Assembly (NCBI RefSeq): GCF_001279005.1 | Contig: NZ_LGCN01000195.1 | Coordinates: forward strand, 29,029-93,028 | Direction of reading: 5' to 3' | Length of the DNA: 64,000 bases | DNA from: Streptomyces caelestis | GTDB lineage: Bacteria; Actinomycetota; Actinomycetes; Streptomycetales; Streptomycetaceae | In this document: positions 27,689 to 36,509 of the stretch, in pieces | Layout of the letters: every line of letters starts with the position of its first letter | How positions within the stretch are numbered: the first letter of the stretch is position 1 | Position numbers and translations under genes: made by a program | The notes under the pieces: generated by a model | The model's input: only the letters and a program-made list of their open reading frames with translations | Database searches by the model: none | What the model was told of the DNA's origin: nothing

Positions 27689-28416
27689 CACACTGCCTGG
27701 TGGGAGTCGTGGGCCGGCGTGCGCGCGGGGCGCACGAGGGCGGTGAGGGTCGTCTCGACGCGGTCGAGGTGGTGGGTCATGGCCTCGACGGCGGCGTGCT
27801 CGGAGCCGTCGGCCAGCGCCCGGACGATCGCCCGGTGCTCGCGGTCGGACTGCTCACGGCGTCCGCCGAGTTCGTTGAGGAAGGCGGACTGGCGGGCCAG
27901 CGCGTCCCGGATCTCCTCGATGACCCGGCGGAACACCGGGTTCCGGGCCGCCTCGGCCACGGTGAGGTGGAAGAGGGTGTCCATCGCGACCCATGCCGTG
28001 GTGTCGGTCTCCCGCTCCATCCGGTCCACCAGCCGGGTCAGCCGGTCCAGGTCGTCCGGGGTGCGGCGCCGGGCCGCGTAGCCGGCGACCGGGACCTCGA
28101 CGTGCCGGCGCACCTCGAGCAGGTCGCCGGCCGCGTAGTCGCCGAAGGTGGGGTCCCCCACGGCGTCGGCGACGACGAAGGTGCCCTTGCCGGTCCTGGA
28201 CACGGTCAGGCCCATGGTCTGCAGGGCCCGCAGGGCCTCGCGCAGCACGGGCCGGGAGACCTCCAGGGTGCGGCACAGCTCCGCCTCGGAGGGCAGCTTG
28301 CCGCCGATCGCGTACTCGCCGCGCTCGATGGCGCCGCGGAGGTGGGAGAGCACCGCCTCCATCGCGCTGACGCGCCGCGGACCCGCTCCACCTGTCTGGC
28401 TGTCTGACAGGTTCAC
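27688..28416 (-). CDS. FadR/GntR family transcriptional regulator (FCD domain)
   Basis: A regulator of up to 242 residues with a GntR winged helix (about 18-85: GKLPSEAELCRTLEVSRPVLREALRALQTMGL) and an all-helical FCD ligand domain with metal-binding His in LFHLTVAEAA and EHRAIV. It is coupled to the asparaginase gene and probably controls it, perhaps in response to an amino acid or organic acid. The GTG start at 28416 has no ribosome site, and the palindromic element 28391-28411 lies within its first codons; ATG 28362 would put that element upstream of the gene. Confidence 0.87.
   Translation of the reverse strand: MNLSDSQTGGAGPRRVSAMEAVLSHLRGAIERGEYAIGGKLPSEAELCRTLEVSRPVLREALRALQTMGLTVSRTGKGTFVVADAVGDPTFGDYAAGDLLEVRRHVEVPVAGYAARRRTPDDLDRLTRLVDRMERETDTTAWVAMDTLFHLTVAEAARNPVFRRVIEEIRDALARQSAFLNELGGRREQSDREHRAIVRALADGSEHAAVEAMTHHLDRVETTLTALVRPARTPAHDSHQAV
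28391..28411. promoter_or_regulatory. GntR-type operator candidate
   Basis: CCTGTC-n9-GACAGG contains the inner palindrome TGTC-T-GACA, which fits FCD-subfamily GntR operators. It overlaps the annotated 5' end of the regulator gene, suggesting autoregulation and possibly a downstream true start. Confidence 0.5.
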
Positions 28417-28573
28417 GGGGCCGATGGTGCGGGGGCGGCAGGGGTGCTGTCAAGCGGAGGACCGGTGCGGGGAGGTGGGACAGGCCGCACCTCCCGTCGG
28501 GGGGCCACCGGTATTCCCTCTCCGGGGGGCAACGTCATTCCGCGCCGGGGAAATCGTTCACATACTCGAGCGC

Positions 28574-29620
28574 ATGGCCGATTCAGCGATATCCAGTGAT
28601 GTCCCGCGCACGCGTGAACGCGAAAAGGGGAGCGACTTCTCGGAATTGTCACGGCGCATCACCGAGGCGGGGCTCCTGCGGCGCCGCCCGCTGTATTACA
28701 CGGTGCGCTTCGGGACCGTGGCGCTCGCGCTCACGGGTTGCGTCGCCGCGTTCCTCGTCCTGGGTGACAGCTGGATCCAGCTGATCGTCGCCGCCGCCCT
28801 GGCCGTGGTGTTCGGGCAGCTCGGGCTGGCCGCGCACGACCTCGCGCACCGCCAGGTGTTCTCCCGCAGGCGCCCCGGTGAGATCGGCGGGCTGCTGGTG
28901 GCCGATGTGCTGCTGGGCATGAGCTACGGCTGGTGGATGAACAAGCACACGCGCCATCACGCGAACCCCAACCACGAGAAGAAGGATCCGGACGTCGCCC
29001 CCGACATCATCGTGTGGTCACGGCGCCAGGCGAAACAGGCGAAAGGGCCGGCGCGGTTCATCGGAAAGCATCAGGCGGCCCTTTTCTTCCCGTTGCTGAC
29101 GCTGGAGGGGCTCAATCTGAGTTTCAGCAGTCTCAGGGCCCTGCGCAGTCCGTCGGTGAAGCGGCCGGTACTGGAGGGAACACTGCTCGTCGCCCACTTC
29201 GCCGTGTACTTCGGCGGGGTGTTCCTGGTCCTCTCCCCCGGCAGGGCGCTCGCGTTCGTCGCCGTGCACCAGGGGCTGTTCGGGATCTACCTCGGGTCCG
29301 TGTTCGCCCCCAACCACAAGGGCATGCCGATGATCGAGGAGGGCGCCGAGCCGGACTTCCTGCGCCGCCAGGTGCTCACCTCCCGCAACGTCGACGGCGG
29401 GGCGTTCGTCGAGGCGTTCATGGGCGGGCTGAACCACCAGATCGAGCACCATCTGTTCCCCGGCATGCCGACGCCGGCCCTGGGCCGGGCCCAGGTCATC
29501 ACCGAACGGTACTGCGCCGAGCTGGGCATCCCGTACCGCCGGACGGGGCTGATCTCCTCGCACCGTGAGGCCCTGCGCCATCTCAGGCGCGTCGGGGAAC
29601 CGCTGCGCGGGAAGCGTTAA
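28574..29620 (+). CDS. Membrane fatty acid desaturase
   Basis: A 348-residue integral membrane di-iron desaturase. Three histidine boxes are present: HDLAHRQ (about 97-103), HTRHHANPN (about 121-129) and NHQIEHH (about 286-292). The last, QxxHH type, places it with acyl-lipid (front-end or delta-9-like) desaturases. Four main hydrophobic segments occur at about 48-90 and 180-250. It would introduce a double bond into membrane acyl chains, using an external electron donor since no cytochrome b5 domain is present. Its TAA stop shares bases with the stop of the convergent FluC gene. A GGGAGGTG/CACCTCCC hairpin lies upstream (28470-28495). Confidence 0.88.
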   Translation: MADSAISSDVPRTREREKGSDFSELSRRITEAGLLRRRPLYYTVRFGTVALALTGCVAAFLVLGDSWIQLIVAAALAVVFGQLGLAAHDLAHRQVFSRRRPGEIGGLLVADVLLGMSYGWWMNKHTRHHANPNHEKKDPDVAPDIIVWSRRQAKQAKGPARFIGKHQAALFFPLLTLEGLNLSFSSLRALRSPSVKRPVLEGTLLVAHFAVYFGGVFLVLSPGRALAFVAVHQGLFGIYLGSVFAPNHKGMPMIEEGAEPDFLRRQVLTSRNVDGGAFVEAFMGGLNHQIEHHLFPGMPTPALGRAQVITERYCAELGIPYRRTGLISSHREALRHLRRVGEPLRGKR

Positions 29621-29991
29621 CCCCACACGGCGTGGGCGAGGGCCGCGCCCGCGAAGGCCGCGCCCAGGCCGGCCGCCACGCTCGCCACGACGTTCACGGC
29701 GGCGTAGCCGCGGGCGCCGGCCCCGGCCAGGCGCAACGTCTCGTAGGAGAAGGTGGAGTAGGTGGTCAGGGCGCCGCACAGGCCCGTTCCGAGGAGCAGC
29801 TGGAGGCGGGAGCCGGCCGCGCCCGCGGCCGTCGCGCCGGTGAGCAGGCCGAGGACCAGGCTGCCGGTGACGTTGACCGTGAAGGTCCCCCAGGGGAACA
29901 CCGAGTCGTGCCGGGACTGCACCGCGCGGTCGGTGAGGTAGCGCAGCGGGGCGCCGGCCATGGCGCCCAGCACCACGTACAGCCAGTTCAC
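29617..29991 (-). CDS. crcB: Fluoride exporter subunit FluC/CrcB
   Basis: A 124-residue membrane protein with four helices and family signatures [29 protein letters not shown] and [15 protein letters not shown]. FluC forms a dual-topology dimer with Phe-box-lined pores that releases fluoride from the cytoplasm. GTG 29991 overlaps the DUF190 stop by 4 bp. With the second FluC copy two genes away it may form an antiparallel heterodimer, each subunit having fixed topology. Confidence 0.92.
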   Translation of the reverse strand: MNWLYVVLGAMAGAPLRYLTDRAVQSRHDSVFPWGTFTVNVTGSLVLGLLTGATAAGAAGSRLQLLLGTGLCGALTTYSTFSYETLRLAGAGARGYAAVNVVASVAAGLGAAFAGAALAHAVWG

Positions 29992-30335
29992 CGCGGGTCC
30001 TCGTGGCTCACGTACCGGACCGCCTCGCAGCGGTCGAGGAGGACCAGGCCGTCGGTGACCAGGGTGTCGAGTTCCGGCAGGAAGGCCCGTACGCGCTCCT
30101 CGGTGTCGACCACGACGACCGCCACCGGGAGATCCTCGCTCAGGGACAGCAGGCGGGAGGTGTGGACGACGGAGGAGGCGCCGAAACCCTCGACGCCGCG
30201 GAAGACGCTCGCCCCCGCGAGCCCGGCCGCACGGGCCCGGTGGACGATCTCCGAGGAGAGGGGCCGGTGGTGCCACGTGTCGTTCTCGCCGACGTACACG
30301 GTCAGGCGGAGGACGCTGCCGGTCAGCCGTGTCAT
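29988..30335 (-). CDS. DUF190 domain protein
   Basis: A 115-residue DUF190 protein ([44 protein letters not shown]). The fold is PII/ferredoxin-like, and the family is regularly found between two crcB genes in Actinobacteria. A regulatory or accessory role in fluoride export is inferred from that context. It overlaps both neighbours by 4 bp. Confidence 0.9.
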   Translation of the reverse strand: MTRLTGSVLRLTVYVGENDTWHHRPLSSEIVHRARAAGLAGASVFRGVEGFGASSVVHTSRLLSLSEDLPVAVVVVDTEERVRAFLPELDTLVTDGLVLLDRCEAVRYVSHEDPR

Positions 30336-30775
30336 GGCTGCCTCCTGGTGAGAATGCTGCGGGTCGCCGTGGCGGCCGTCCACACGGCGGCGAGGGCCCC
30401 GAGCGGGGTCACCGCGAGGTACACGAGTCCGGCGCCCGCTCCGCCGCCGTCGAGCAGGTTCCGGACGTCGACGGCGTACGTCGAGAAGGTGGTGAAGCCG
30501 CCGAGGACGCCGGTGCCGAAGAACGGGCGGACGAGGGGGTGGGCGGTGCGGATCTCGGTGATGATCACCATGAACACGCCGATGACGGCGCAGCCGGCGA
30601 CATTGACCCAGAGGATCGTCCAGGGGAACCCGTGCGCCGGTGTCGGCCACCACAGGGACGCCGCGTACCGGGCCGCCGCCCCCGCTCCCCCGCCGAGCGC
30701 GACCACGGCGACGACGGGCGCCTGGGCACGGAAGGCGGGGCGGGCCCGAAGGCCCCCGGTCTCCGGGGCTGTCAC
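30332..30775 (-). CDS. crcB: Fluoride exporter subunit FluC/CrcB, second copy
   Basis: A 147-residue FluC protein with a longer N-terminus than its partner. Signatures are [37 protein letters not shown] and [15 protein letters not shown]. The pair of different FluC proteins in one operon points to a heterodimeric channel. The GTG at 30775 overlaps the stop of the upstream winged-helix ORF. No fluoride-riboswitch consensus could be seen upstream of this gene or of the operon. Confidence 0.92.
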   Translation of the reverse strand: MTAPETGGLRARPAFRAQAPVVAVVALGGGAGAAARYAASLWWPTPAHGFPWTILWVNVAGCAVIGVFMVIITEIRTAHPLVRPFFGTGVLGGFTTFSTYAVDVRNLLDGGGAGAGLVYLAVTPLGALAAVWTAATATRSILTRRQP

Positions 30776-31107
30776 CGTCGTACGTCTCCCACTCGCTCGG
30801 GACCAGCGTAACGTCCCGGAACGCGGCGGGTCACGTCGCGGCCCCGGGGCCACCAGCCCTTCTCGAACAACTGTGCCACCTCGGCGATCCGCACCCCGTC
30901 GCACCGGTGGCGCACACAGCCGGCGGAGCGGCCGGTGCGCAGCAGGCCGAGGGCCGTGAGCAGCCGCGGGCGGGTGAGGACGACCGGGCGGGACAGGCCG
31001 AGCCGTGCGGCGACGGCCTCCTCGGTCGGGCCGTCGGCCGCCGCGTCCCGTTCCCTCGGCAGCGTCAGGACGCGCAGCCGCGTCCCGTCGACGGGGGTCC
31101 TCGGCAT
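30772..31107 (-). CDS. Putative small winged-helix regulator heading the fluoride operon
   Basis: A 111-residue basic protein with [40 protein letters not shown] and [20 protein letters not shown], which reads as an ArsR-like helix-turn-helix plus wing, ending in [15 protein letters not shown]. The start ATG 31107 has a strong GGAGG 8 bases upstream and the stop overlaps the crcB start by 4 bp, both arguing that it is a real gene. A role in sensing fluoride or pH is inferred only from position. The helix assignment is by eye and could be wrong. Confidence 0.5.
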   Translation of the reverse strand: MPRTPVDGTRLRVLTLPRERDAAADGPTEEAVAARLGLSRPVVLTRPRLLTALGLLRTGRSAGCVRHRCDGVRIAEVAQLFEKGWWPRGRDVTRRVPGRYAGPERVGDVRR

Positions 31108-31272
31108 CTCGTGCGCCTCCGCGCCGGGCCTCGCGCTCCGGAGCGCTTCCCCTGTGCCGTGCGCGAGGGCTCCGCGTCCCGGGCCCGAGGCGCCCTGTCC
31201 GGGGCCCGGCCGGCCCGTGTGCGAGGGCCGTTCGGCCCCGCACCGCCGGTCGGCGGTGCGGGGCCTGCGGAC

Positions 31273-32832
31273 TCACCGGTGGCGGAACCACGCCGTCGCG
31301 GGCAGCGCGCGGTCGTCGTAGCCGAACAGCGCCTGGTTCTCCCAGCCGTTGCCGGAGGAGGGGTCGGCGGGGTCCCAGCCGTTGCCGCCGCGGGCGGTCC
31401 AGGTGGCCTCCCAGTAGAAGACGCCGAGGCCCCGGCCGTTCGGGACGGCCTCCACGATGCTCGCCACGTCGTTCATCCAGCGGGTCTGGCCGGTGGTGGA
31501 CGCCGGGTAGCCGGGGACGAGTTCACCGTCGAGGTCGATGATGTTCTCGAGTCCGTCCTCGCTGTCGAGCCGGAACGGGTAGGCCGTCTCGGCGACGAAG
31601 ACGGGCTTGCCGTAGCGGCCGGCCGCGTCGTCCAGGGTCGTCTGGAAGTCGTGCAGCGTGCCGTGCCAGTAGCCGTAGTACGACAGGCCGATGGCGTCGA
31701 ACCTCACTCCGTGGGAGACCGCGTTGTCGAACCACCAGCGGGTGCCTTCGAGGTCACCGCCCTCGGCGAGGTGCAGGGCGGCCACCGTGGAGGGGCTGAC
31801 CTCCTTGACCGCGTCGTAGCCGGAGTTGAGCAGTCCGGCGAGCTGGGTCCAGTTGCTCGTGGAGCCCTCGTTCCACAGCATGCCGCCGTTGATCTCGTTG
31901 CCCACCTGCACCATGTCGGCGGTGGTGCCCTGCTTCCTGAGGGCGTCGAGGACGTCGTACGTGTGGTCGTGGACGTCCTTCTTCAGCTGCCCGTAGCCGT
32001 GCCCGGCCCAGGCGGCGGGCTTGGTCTGCTTGCCCGGGTCGGCCCAGGCGTCCGAGTAGTGGAAGTCGACCAGCAGCTTCATGCCCTGCGCCTTGATCCG
32101 CTTGGCCAGGGCGAGGACGTGCGCCTTGTCGTTGTAGCCGTCGGCCGGGTTCACCCAGACCTTCAGACGGGCGTAGTTCATGCCGGCGGACTTCAGGATC
32201 GCGACCGGGTCGCCGACGGCGCCGGACGCGGTCCGGTAGACGCCGCCCCTGGCCTCGCTCTTGGGCAGGGAGGAGATGTCGGCGCCCTTGACCGGCAGGC
32301 CCGAGGTGCCGCGGGCGAAGGTCAGGTCGTCGACGTTGATCCAGTTCCCGGCGCGTCCGTCGCTGTTGACGCTGATCGTGCACTGGTTGTTCGTCACCCT
32401 GACCGGCACGACGATCCGTATCCATCCGGAGTCGGACACCGGCAGGTCGGTGCGCTGCTCGGCGCCGCCGCAGTTCTTCAGGGCGAGGTAGGCCGCGTTC
32501 TGGCCGCCGCCGGAGCGGACCCAGGCGGTGAGTCGGTAGTCACCGTTGGCCAGGCCCGACAGGTACTGGTACGTCTCCACCTTGTAGGCCGAGGACGACC
32601 AGTGGGACAGGCGGTGACCGCCGCCGCGGCCACCGGGCTCCGTGTACGAGGCGGCCATGTCGCCGTACTCGGACCAGCCGGCCGGGGTGGCGGCGCCCGA
32701 ACCGCCGGTCTCGAAGTCCCCGTTGGCGAGAGTGCTCGCGGCCGTCGCGGTCTGGGCGGGCAGGGCGGTGAGGGCGAGCCCGGCCACGAGCGGCGGCAGC
32801 AGGGCGCGGAGTGCGCGTCTGGGATGGAACAT
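31273..32832 (-). CDS. Secreted arabinogalactan endo-beta-1,4-galactanase (GH53)
   Basis: A 519-residue exported enzyme. A signal peptide (1-32, ending [10 protein letters not shown]) is followed by a carbohydrate-binding beta-sandwich (about 33-175: [10 protein letters not shown] to WINVDDLTF) and a GH53 TIM barrel (about 185-519). Catalytic residues are the acid/base Glu in [16 protein letters not shown] and the nucleophile Glu in FVAETAYPF. It cuts beta-1,4-galactan side chains of pectin outside the cell. It lies downstream of the GH42 gene on the same strand, separated by a terminator, and belongs to the galactan locus. Confidence 0.92.
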   Translation of the reverse strand: MFHPRRALRALLPPLVAGLALTALPAQTATAASTLANGDFETGGSGAATPAGWSEYGDMAASYTEPGGRGGGHRLSHWSSSAYKVETYQYLSGLANGDYRLTAWVRSGGGQNAAYLALKNCGGAEQRTDLPVSDSGWIRIVVPVRVTNNQCTISVNSDGRAGNWINVDDLTFARGTSGLPVKGADISSLPKSEARGGVYRTASGAVGDPVAILKSAGMNYARLKVWVNPADGYNDKAHVLALAKRIKAQGMKLLVDFHYSDAWADPGKQTKPAAWAGHGYGQLKKDVHDHTYDVLDALRKQGTTADMVQVGNEINGGMLWNEGSTSNWTQLAGLLNSGYDAVKEVSPSTVAALHLAEGGDLEGTRWWFDNAVSHGVRFDAIGLSYYGYWHGTLHDFQTTLDDAAGRYGKPVFVAETAYPFRLDSEDGLENIIDLDGELVPGYPASTTGQTRWMNDVASIVEAVPNGRGLGVFYWEATWTARGGNGWDPADPSSGNGWENQALFGYDDRALPATAWFRHR

Positions 32833-32897
32833 GGGCGTTCGTCGTCCCTTCGACGTGGGGAGGGGATGTCCCGCGCCCCGGAAGGCGCGGGTGAGGG

Positions 32898-32938
32898 CCC
32901 CTCCGCCCGCGGCCGGTGTGCTCACGCGGGCGGAGGGG
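32898..32938 (-). terminator. 13-bp stem hairpin after the GH42 gene
   Basis: CCCCTCCGCCCGC (32898-32910) pairs perfectly with GCGGGCGGAGGGG (32926-32938) around a 15-nt loop, 10 bp downstream of the GH42 stop. It should separate the GH42 and GH53 transcripts or act as a partial terminator. Confidence 0.7.
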
Positions 32939-32947
32939 AGTCGCGGC

Positions 32948-34969
32948 TCAGCCGTCGAGTCGGACGACCCGGACGGCTCCGGCCGGGACCGCGAGGCGGC
33001 CCGCGGCGCGTTCACCGGTCAGCAGTTCGGTGCCGGGGGTGTCCAGCGGCACCTCGGCGTCGGCGGCGGTGTGGTTGATCGCGAACAGGAAGGCGCCCGA
33101 CTCGCCCGTGCGGCGCACCACTTCGACGTCGCGGGGCAGATCGGCGCGCGGGGCGATCCGGGCGTCCTCGGCGGCCCGGCCGATCAGGGCGGCGAGGCCC
33201 TCGGCGCCGAGCCGGGTGGAGACGTACCAGGCGGCGCCCTCGCCGAGGCGGTGCCGGGTGACGGCCGGACGCCCCTCGGTCAGGCCGTCGGCGTAGGTCC
33301 ACACCGTCTCGGCGCCCCGTGGCACCACGAACTCCGTCCACACGTCGGCGCCGGTCTCGGTGCCGTCGGGGCCGGTCAGGCGGACCCGTTCGCCCTGGAG
33401 CAGGGGGGAGAACTCCTCGACGGTCAGGCCGAGGACGTCGCGCAGGGCGCCCGGGTAGGGGCCCTCGTGCACGGCGTCGTGTGCGTCGACGATGCCGGAG
33501 AAGTACGACACCACGAGGGTGCCGCCGTTCTCGACGTACTGCCTGAGGTTGTCCCCGGCCCGCTCCGTCATCAGGTACAGGGCCGGTACGACGACGAGGG
33601 GATACCTCGACAGGTCGGCTTCGGGGTGGGCGAAGTCGACGGTGAGGTGGTGGTCGTAGAGGGCCTCGTACCAGGCGTCGGCGCGTTCACGGGCGTCGTG
33701 GTCCTCGCTGGGACGCCAGTCGAGGTTCTGCGCCCACCAGGACTGCCAGTCCCACAGCACGGCGACGTCGGCCTCGGTGCGGGTGCCCCGGACGGGCGCC
33801 AGCGACCGGAGGGACGCGCCGAGTCCGGTCACCTCGCGGAAGACGCGGGTCCCGGTGCCGCCGTGCGGCAGCATCGCGGAGTGGAACTTCTCGGCGCCGC
33901 GCCGGGACTGGCGCCACTGGAAGAACATCGCGCCCTCGGAGCCGCGGGCCACGTGGGCGAGGGAGTTGCGGGCCATCTGACCGGGGGCCTTGGCGGGGTT
34001 GCGGGGCTGCCAGTTGACGCCCGAGGTGGAGTGTTCGAGCAGCAGCCAGGGGGCGCCGCCGGCGACGGAGCGGGTGAGGTCGGCGGCCATGGCGAGGTTG
34101 ACGTGGGTGCGGCGGCCGTCGGTGATGAGGTAGTGGTCGTTGGTGACGAGGTCCACCTCGCGGCCCCAGGCCCAGTAGTCGACGGAGTCGCACTGGCTGA
34201 GGGCGGTCATGAAGTTGGTGGTGACCGGGACGCCGGGTGAGAGGCGGTGCAGGATGTCCCGCTCGGCGGTGAAGTTCTCGCGCATCGTGGCGTCGGCGAA
34301 CCGCCGGTAGTCCAGCGCCTGGGCCGGGTTGCCGACCGTGGGGGCCGCGCGCGGCGGGTTGATCTCCTCGAACGAGGCGTAGCGCTGGCCCCAGAAGGCC
34401 GTCCCCCAGGCCTCGTTGACGGCCTCGACGGTGCCGTACGCCGTCGCCAGCCAGCGGCGGAAGTGGGCGGCGCAGGAGTCGCAGTAGCAGGCGGAGACGG
34501 GGACGCCGTACTCGTTGTGGACGTGCCACATCGCGAGCGCGGGGTGGTCGCCGTAGCGTTCGGCGAGCTTGGTGGTGATGTTCGCGGCGGCGGCCCGGTA
34601 GTCGGCGTTGCTGTGGCAGATGGCGCCGCGGGAGCCGAACTCCAGGCGCACGCCGTCCGCGGTGACCGGCAGCGCGTCGGGGTGGGCGCGGTAGAACCAG
34701 GCGGGGGGCACCACGGTGGGCGTGCCGAGGTCGACGCGGATGCCGCCTTCGTGCAGCAGGTCCAGGTTGCGGTCGAGCCAGCCGAAGTCGTACACGCCGG
34801 GCGAGGGTTCCAGCAGGGCCCAGGAGAAGATCCCGGCGCTCACCATGGTGACGCCGGCCTCCCGCATCAGCCGGACGTCCTCGTCCCAGACGCTTTCCGG
34901 CCACTGCTCGGGGTTGTAGTCCCCACCGAAGGCGAGCCCGGTGAGGCCCCTGGGGGTGGTCTCCGGCAT
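32948..34969 (-). CDS. Beta-galactosidase, glycoside hydrolase family 42
   Basis: A 673-residue cytoplasmic GH42 enzyme (usual length 650-700). GGDYNPEQWP opens the barrel; the acid/base Glu is in WHVHNEYG and the nucleophile Glu in WLLLEHSTSGVNW. CYCDSC gives the zinc-binding cysteines of the family. A trimerisation domain (about 390-600, GGTLVVSYFSGIVD) and a small C-terminal beta-domain follow. It hydrolyses galacto-oligosaccharides taken up by the divergent ABC importer. ATG 34969 has GAGAGAA upstream. It is divergent from the importer operon across a 220-bp control region. Confidence 0.92.
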   Translation of the reverse strand: MPETTPRGLTGLAFGGDYNPEQWPESVWDEDVRLMREAGVTMVSAGIFSWALLEPSPGVYDFGWLDRNLDLLHEGGIRVDLGTPTVVPPAWFYRAHPDALPVTADGVRLEFGSRGAICHSNADYRAAAANITTKLAERYGDHPALAMWHVHNEYGVPVSACYCDSCAAHFRRWLATAYGTVEAVNEAWGTAFWGQRYASFEEINPPRAAPTVGNPAQALDYRRFADATMRENFTAERDILHRLSPGVPVTTNFMTALSQCDSVDYWAWGREVDLVTNDHYLITDGRRTHVNLAMAADLTRSVAGGAPWLLLEHSTSGVNWQPRNPAKAPGQMARNSLAHVARGSEGAMFFQWRQSRRGAEKFHSAMLPHGGTGTRVFREVTGLGASLRSLAPVRGTRTEADVAVLWDWQSWWAQNLDWRPSEDHDARERADAWYEALYDHHLTVDFAHPEADLSRYPLVVVPALYLMTERAGDNLRQYVENGGTLVVSYFSGIVDAHDAVHEGPYPGALRDVLGLTVEEFSPLLQGERVRLTGPDGTETGADVWTEFVVPRGAETVWTYADGLTEGRPAVTRHRLGEGAAWYVSTRLGAEGLAALIGRAAEDARIAPRADLPRDVEVVRRTGESGAFLFAINHTAADAEVPLDTPGTELLTGERAAGRLAVPAGAVRVVRLDG

Positions 34970-35057
34970 GGATTCTCTCCCGATGTGTCGATCTTTTGGG
35001 AACGTGCACACACATTTTCGGCGGTGCGGGGCCAACATAACCGCACAGCAACAACCA

Positions 35058-35100
35058 TTGACAAGTGTCCGGGATGTTTCTCTACTGTGAACGCTCACAG
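35058..35100 (+). promoter_or_regulatory. Promoter and LacI-type operator of the galactan importer operon
   Basis: TTGACA (35058-35063) and TCTACT (35081-35086) are spaced by 17 bases, a textbook vegetative promoter. CTGTGA-ACGC-TCACAG (35085-35100) overlaps the -10 box and the transcription start and closely resembles LacI/GalR-family operators. The LacI regulator encoded at the end of the operon is the obvious binder. Confidence 0.8.
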
Positions 35101-35189
35101 AAGCAGCGCGAGCGCCCTGGAGGCGAGCCGCGCACGGAGTGCAGCGGGTTCTCGCACCAGGCGAGGACCCCGGGTCAGGGGAGAGTTCC

Positions 35190-36509
35190 ATGCCGTACAC
35201 GAAGCGCCGTCGCCTCGTGAGTTCCGCCGTCGCCGTCGCGCTCGGCGCCACCGCACTCGCCGCCTGCGGCTCGTCGTCCGACGACGGCGAGACGCAGGCG
35301 GGCCCGGTCTCACTGACGTACTGGACCTGGGCCCCCGGCATGGACAAGGTCGTGGACCTGTGGAACGAGGGGCCGGGCAAGAAGGAGCGGATCACCGTCA
35401 CGGTGAAGAAGCAGGCGTCCGGCGACACGCTGGTCACCAAGATCCTCACCGCGCACAAGGCCGGCAAGGCGCCCGACCTGGTGCAGGCCGAGTACCAGGC
35501 GCTGCCCACGCTGGTCAGCAATGACGCGCTCGCCGACATAGCGGACAGCGTGGAGGACGCGAAGGGCGAGTTCGCCGAGGGCGTCTGGCAGCAGACCACG
35601 CTCGGCACGGACGCCGTCTACGCGGTCCCGCAGGACATCGGGCCGATGATGTTCTACTACCGCGAGGACCTGTTCAAGGAGTACGGGCTCTCCGTCCCGG
35701 CCACCTGGGAGGAGTTCGCCGAGACCGCGCGCAAGCTGAAGAAGGCGGCCCCCGACAAGGACCTGACCACCTTCTCCGCCAACGACTCCGGTCTGTTCGC
35801 GGGCCTCGCCCAGCAGGCCGGCGCCCGGTGGTGGACCACCTCCGGCGACAAGTGGAAGGTCGGCATCAACGACGACGCGACCAGGAAGGTCGCCGAGTTC
35901 TGGGGTGGTCTGGTCGAGGAGGGCGCCGTCGACAACCAGCCGATGTACACACCGGCCTGGAACAAGGCGCTCAACACCGGCAAGCAGATCGCGTGGGTGA
36001 GCGCGGTGTGGGCGCCGGGCACGCTGACCACGGCCGCGCCCGACACCAAGGGCAAGTGGGCGATGGCCCCGCTCCCCCAGTGGAACGAGGGCGAAAGCAG
36101 CACCGGCAGCTGGGGCGGCTCCTCCACCGCCGTGACCACGGACTCCGGGCACAAGGAGGCCGCCGCGAAGTTCGCCGCCTGGCTGAACACCGACGCCGAC
36201 GCGCTGAACGCGCTGGCGAAGGAGAGCGGCATCTACCCGGCCTCCACCTCGGCCCAGCTCAGCGGCGCCTTCGCCGGCCCGCCGGAGTACTTCTCCAACC
36301 AGCCCGACTTCTACGAGAAGGCCGCCGGGATCGCGAAGACCACCGCGCCGTCCGCCTGGGGGCCGAACGTCAACGTCGCCTACACGACCTTCAAGGACGC
36401 CTTCGGCGCCGCCGCGAAGAACAAGTCGGACTTCACCGCCGCCCTGGACACCATGCAGCAGGACACGGTCGCCGACCTGAAGAAGCAGGGCTTCGGGGTC
36501 GCGGAGTGA
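35190..36509 (+). CDS. Sugar ABC transporter substrate-binding lipoprotein
   Basis: A 439-residue family-1 extracellular binding protein. The lipoprotein signal peptide ends ALAACGSSSDD, so the mature protein is anchored at that Cys. SLTYWTWAPGMDKVVDLWN, AGKAPDLVQAEYQALPTLV and MMFYYREDLFKEYGL are conserved in oligosaccharide-binding proteins of the CUT1 class. It would deliver galacto-oligosaccharides to the two permeases. ATG 35190 has AGGGGAGAG upstream. No ATPase gene is present in the locus; the shared MsiK-type ATPase of Streptomyces would serve. Confidence 0.9.
   Translation: MPYTKRRRLVSSAVAVALGATALAACGSSSDDGETQAGPVSLTYWTWAPGMDKVVDLWNEGPGKKERITVTVKKQASGDTLVTKILTAHKAGKAPDLVQAEYQALPTLVSNDALADIADSVEDAKGEFAEGVWQQTTLGTDAVYAVPQDIGPMMFYYREDLFKEYGLSVPATWEEFAETARKLKKAAPDKDLTTFSANDSGLFAGLAQQAGARWWTTSGDKWKVGINDDATRKVAEFWGGLVEEGAVDNQPMYTPAWNKALNTGKQIAWVSAVWAPGTLTTAAPDTKGKWAMAPLPQWNEGESSTGSWGGSSTAVTTDSGHKEAAAKFAAWLNTDADALNALAKESGIYPASTSAQLSGAFAGPPEYFSNQPDFYEKAAGIAKTTAPSAWGPNVNVAYTTFKDAFGAAAKNKSDFTAALDTMQQDTVADLKKQGFGVAE

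Noticed and set aside
30776..31272. Fluoride riboswitch upstream of the crcB operon
   Set aside because: I looked for the conserved GGCGATGG...GTTCGCC and pseudoknot pattern on the minus strand and did not find it.
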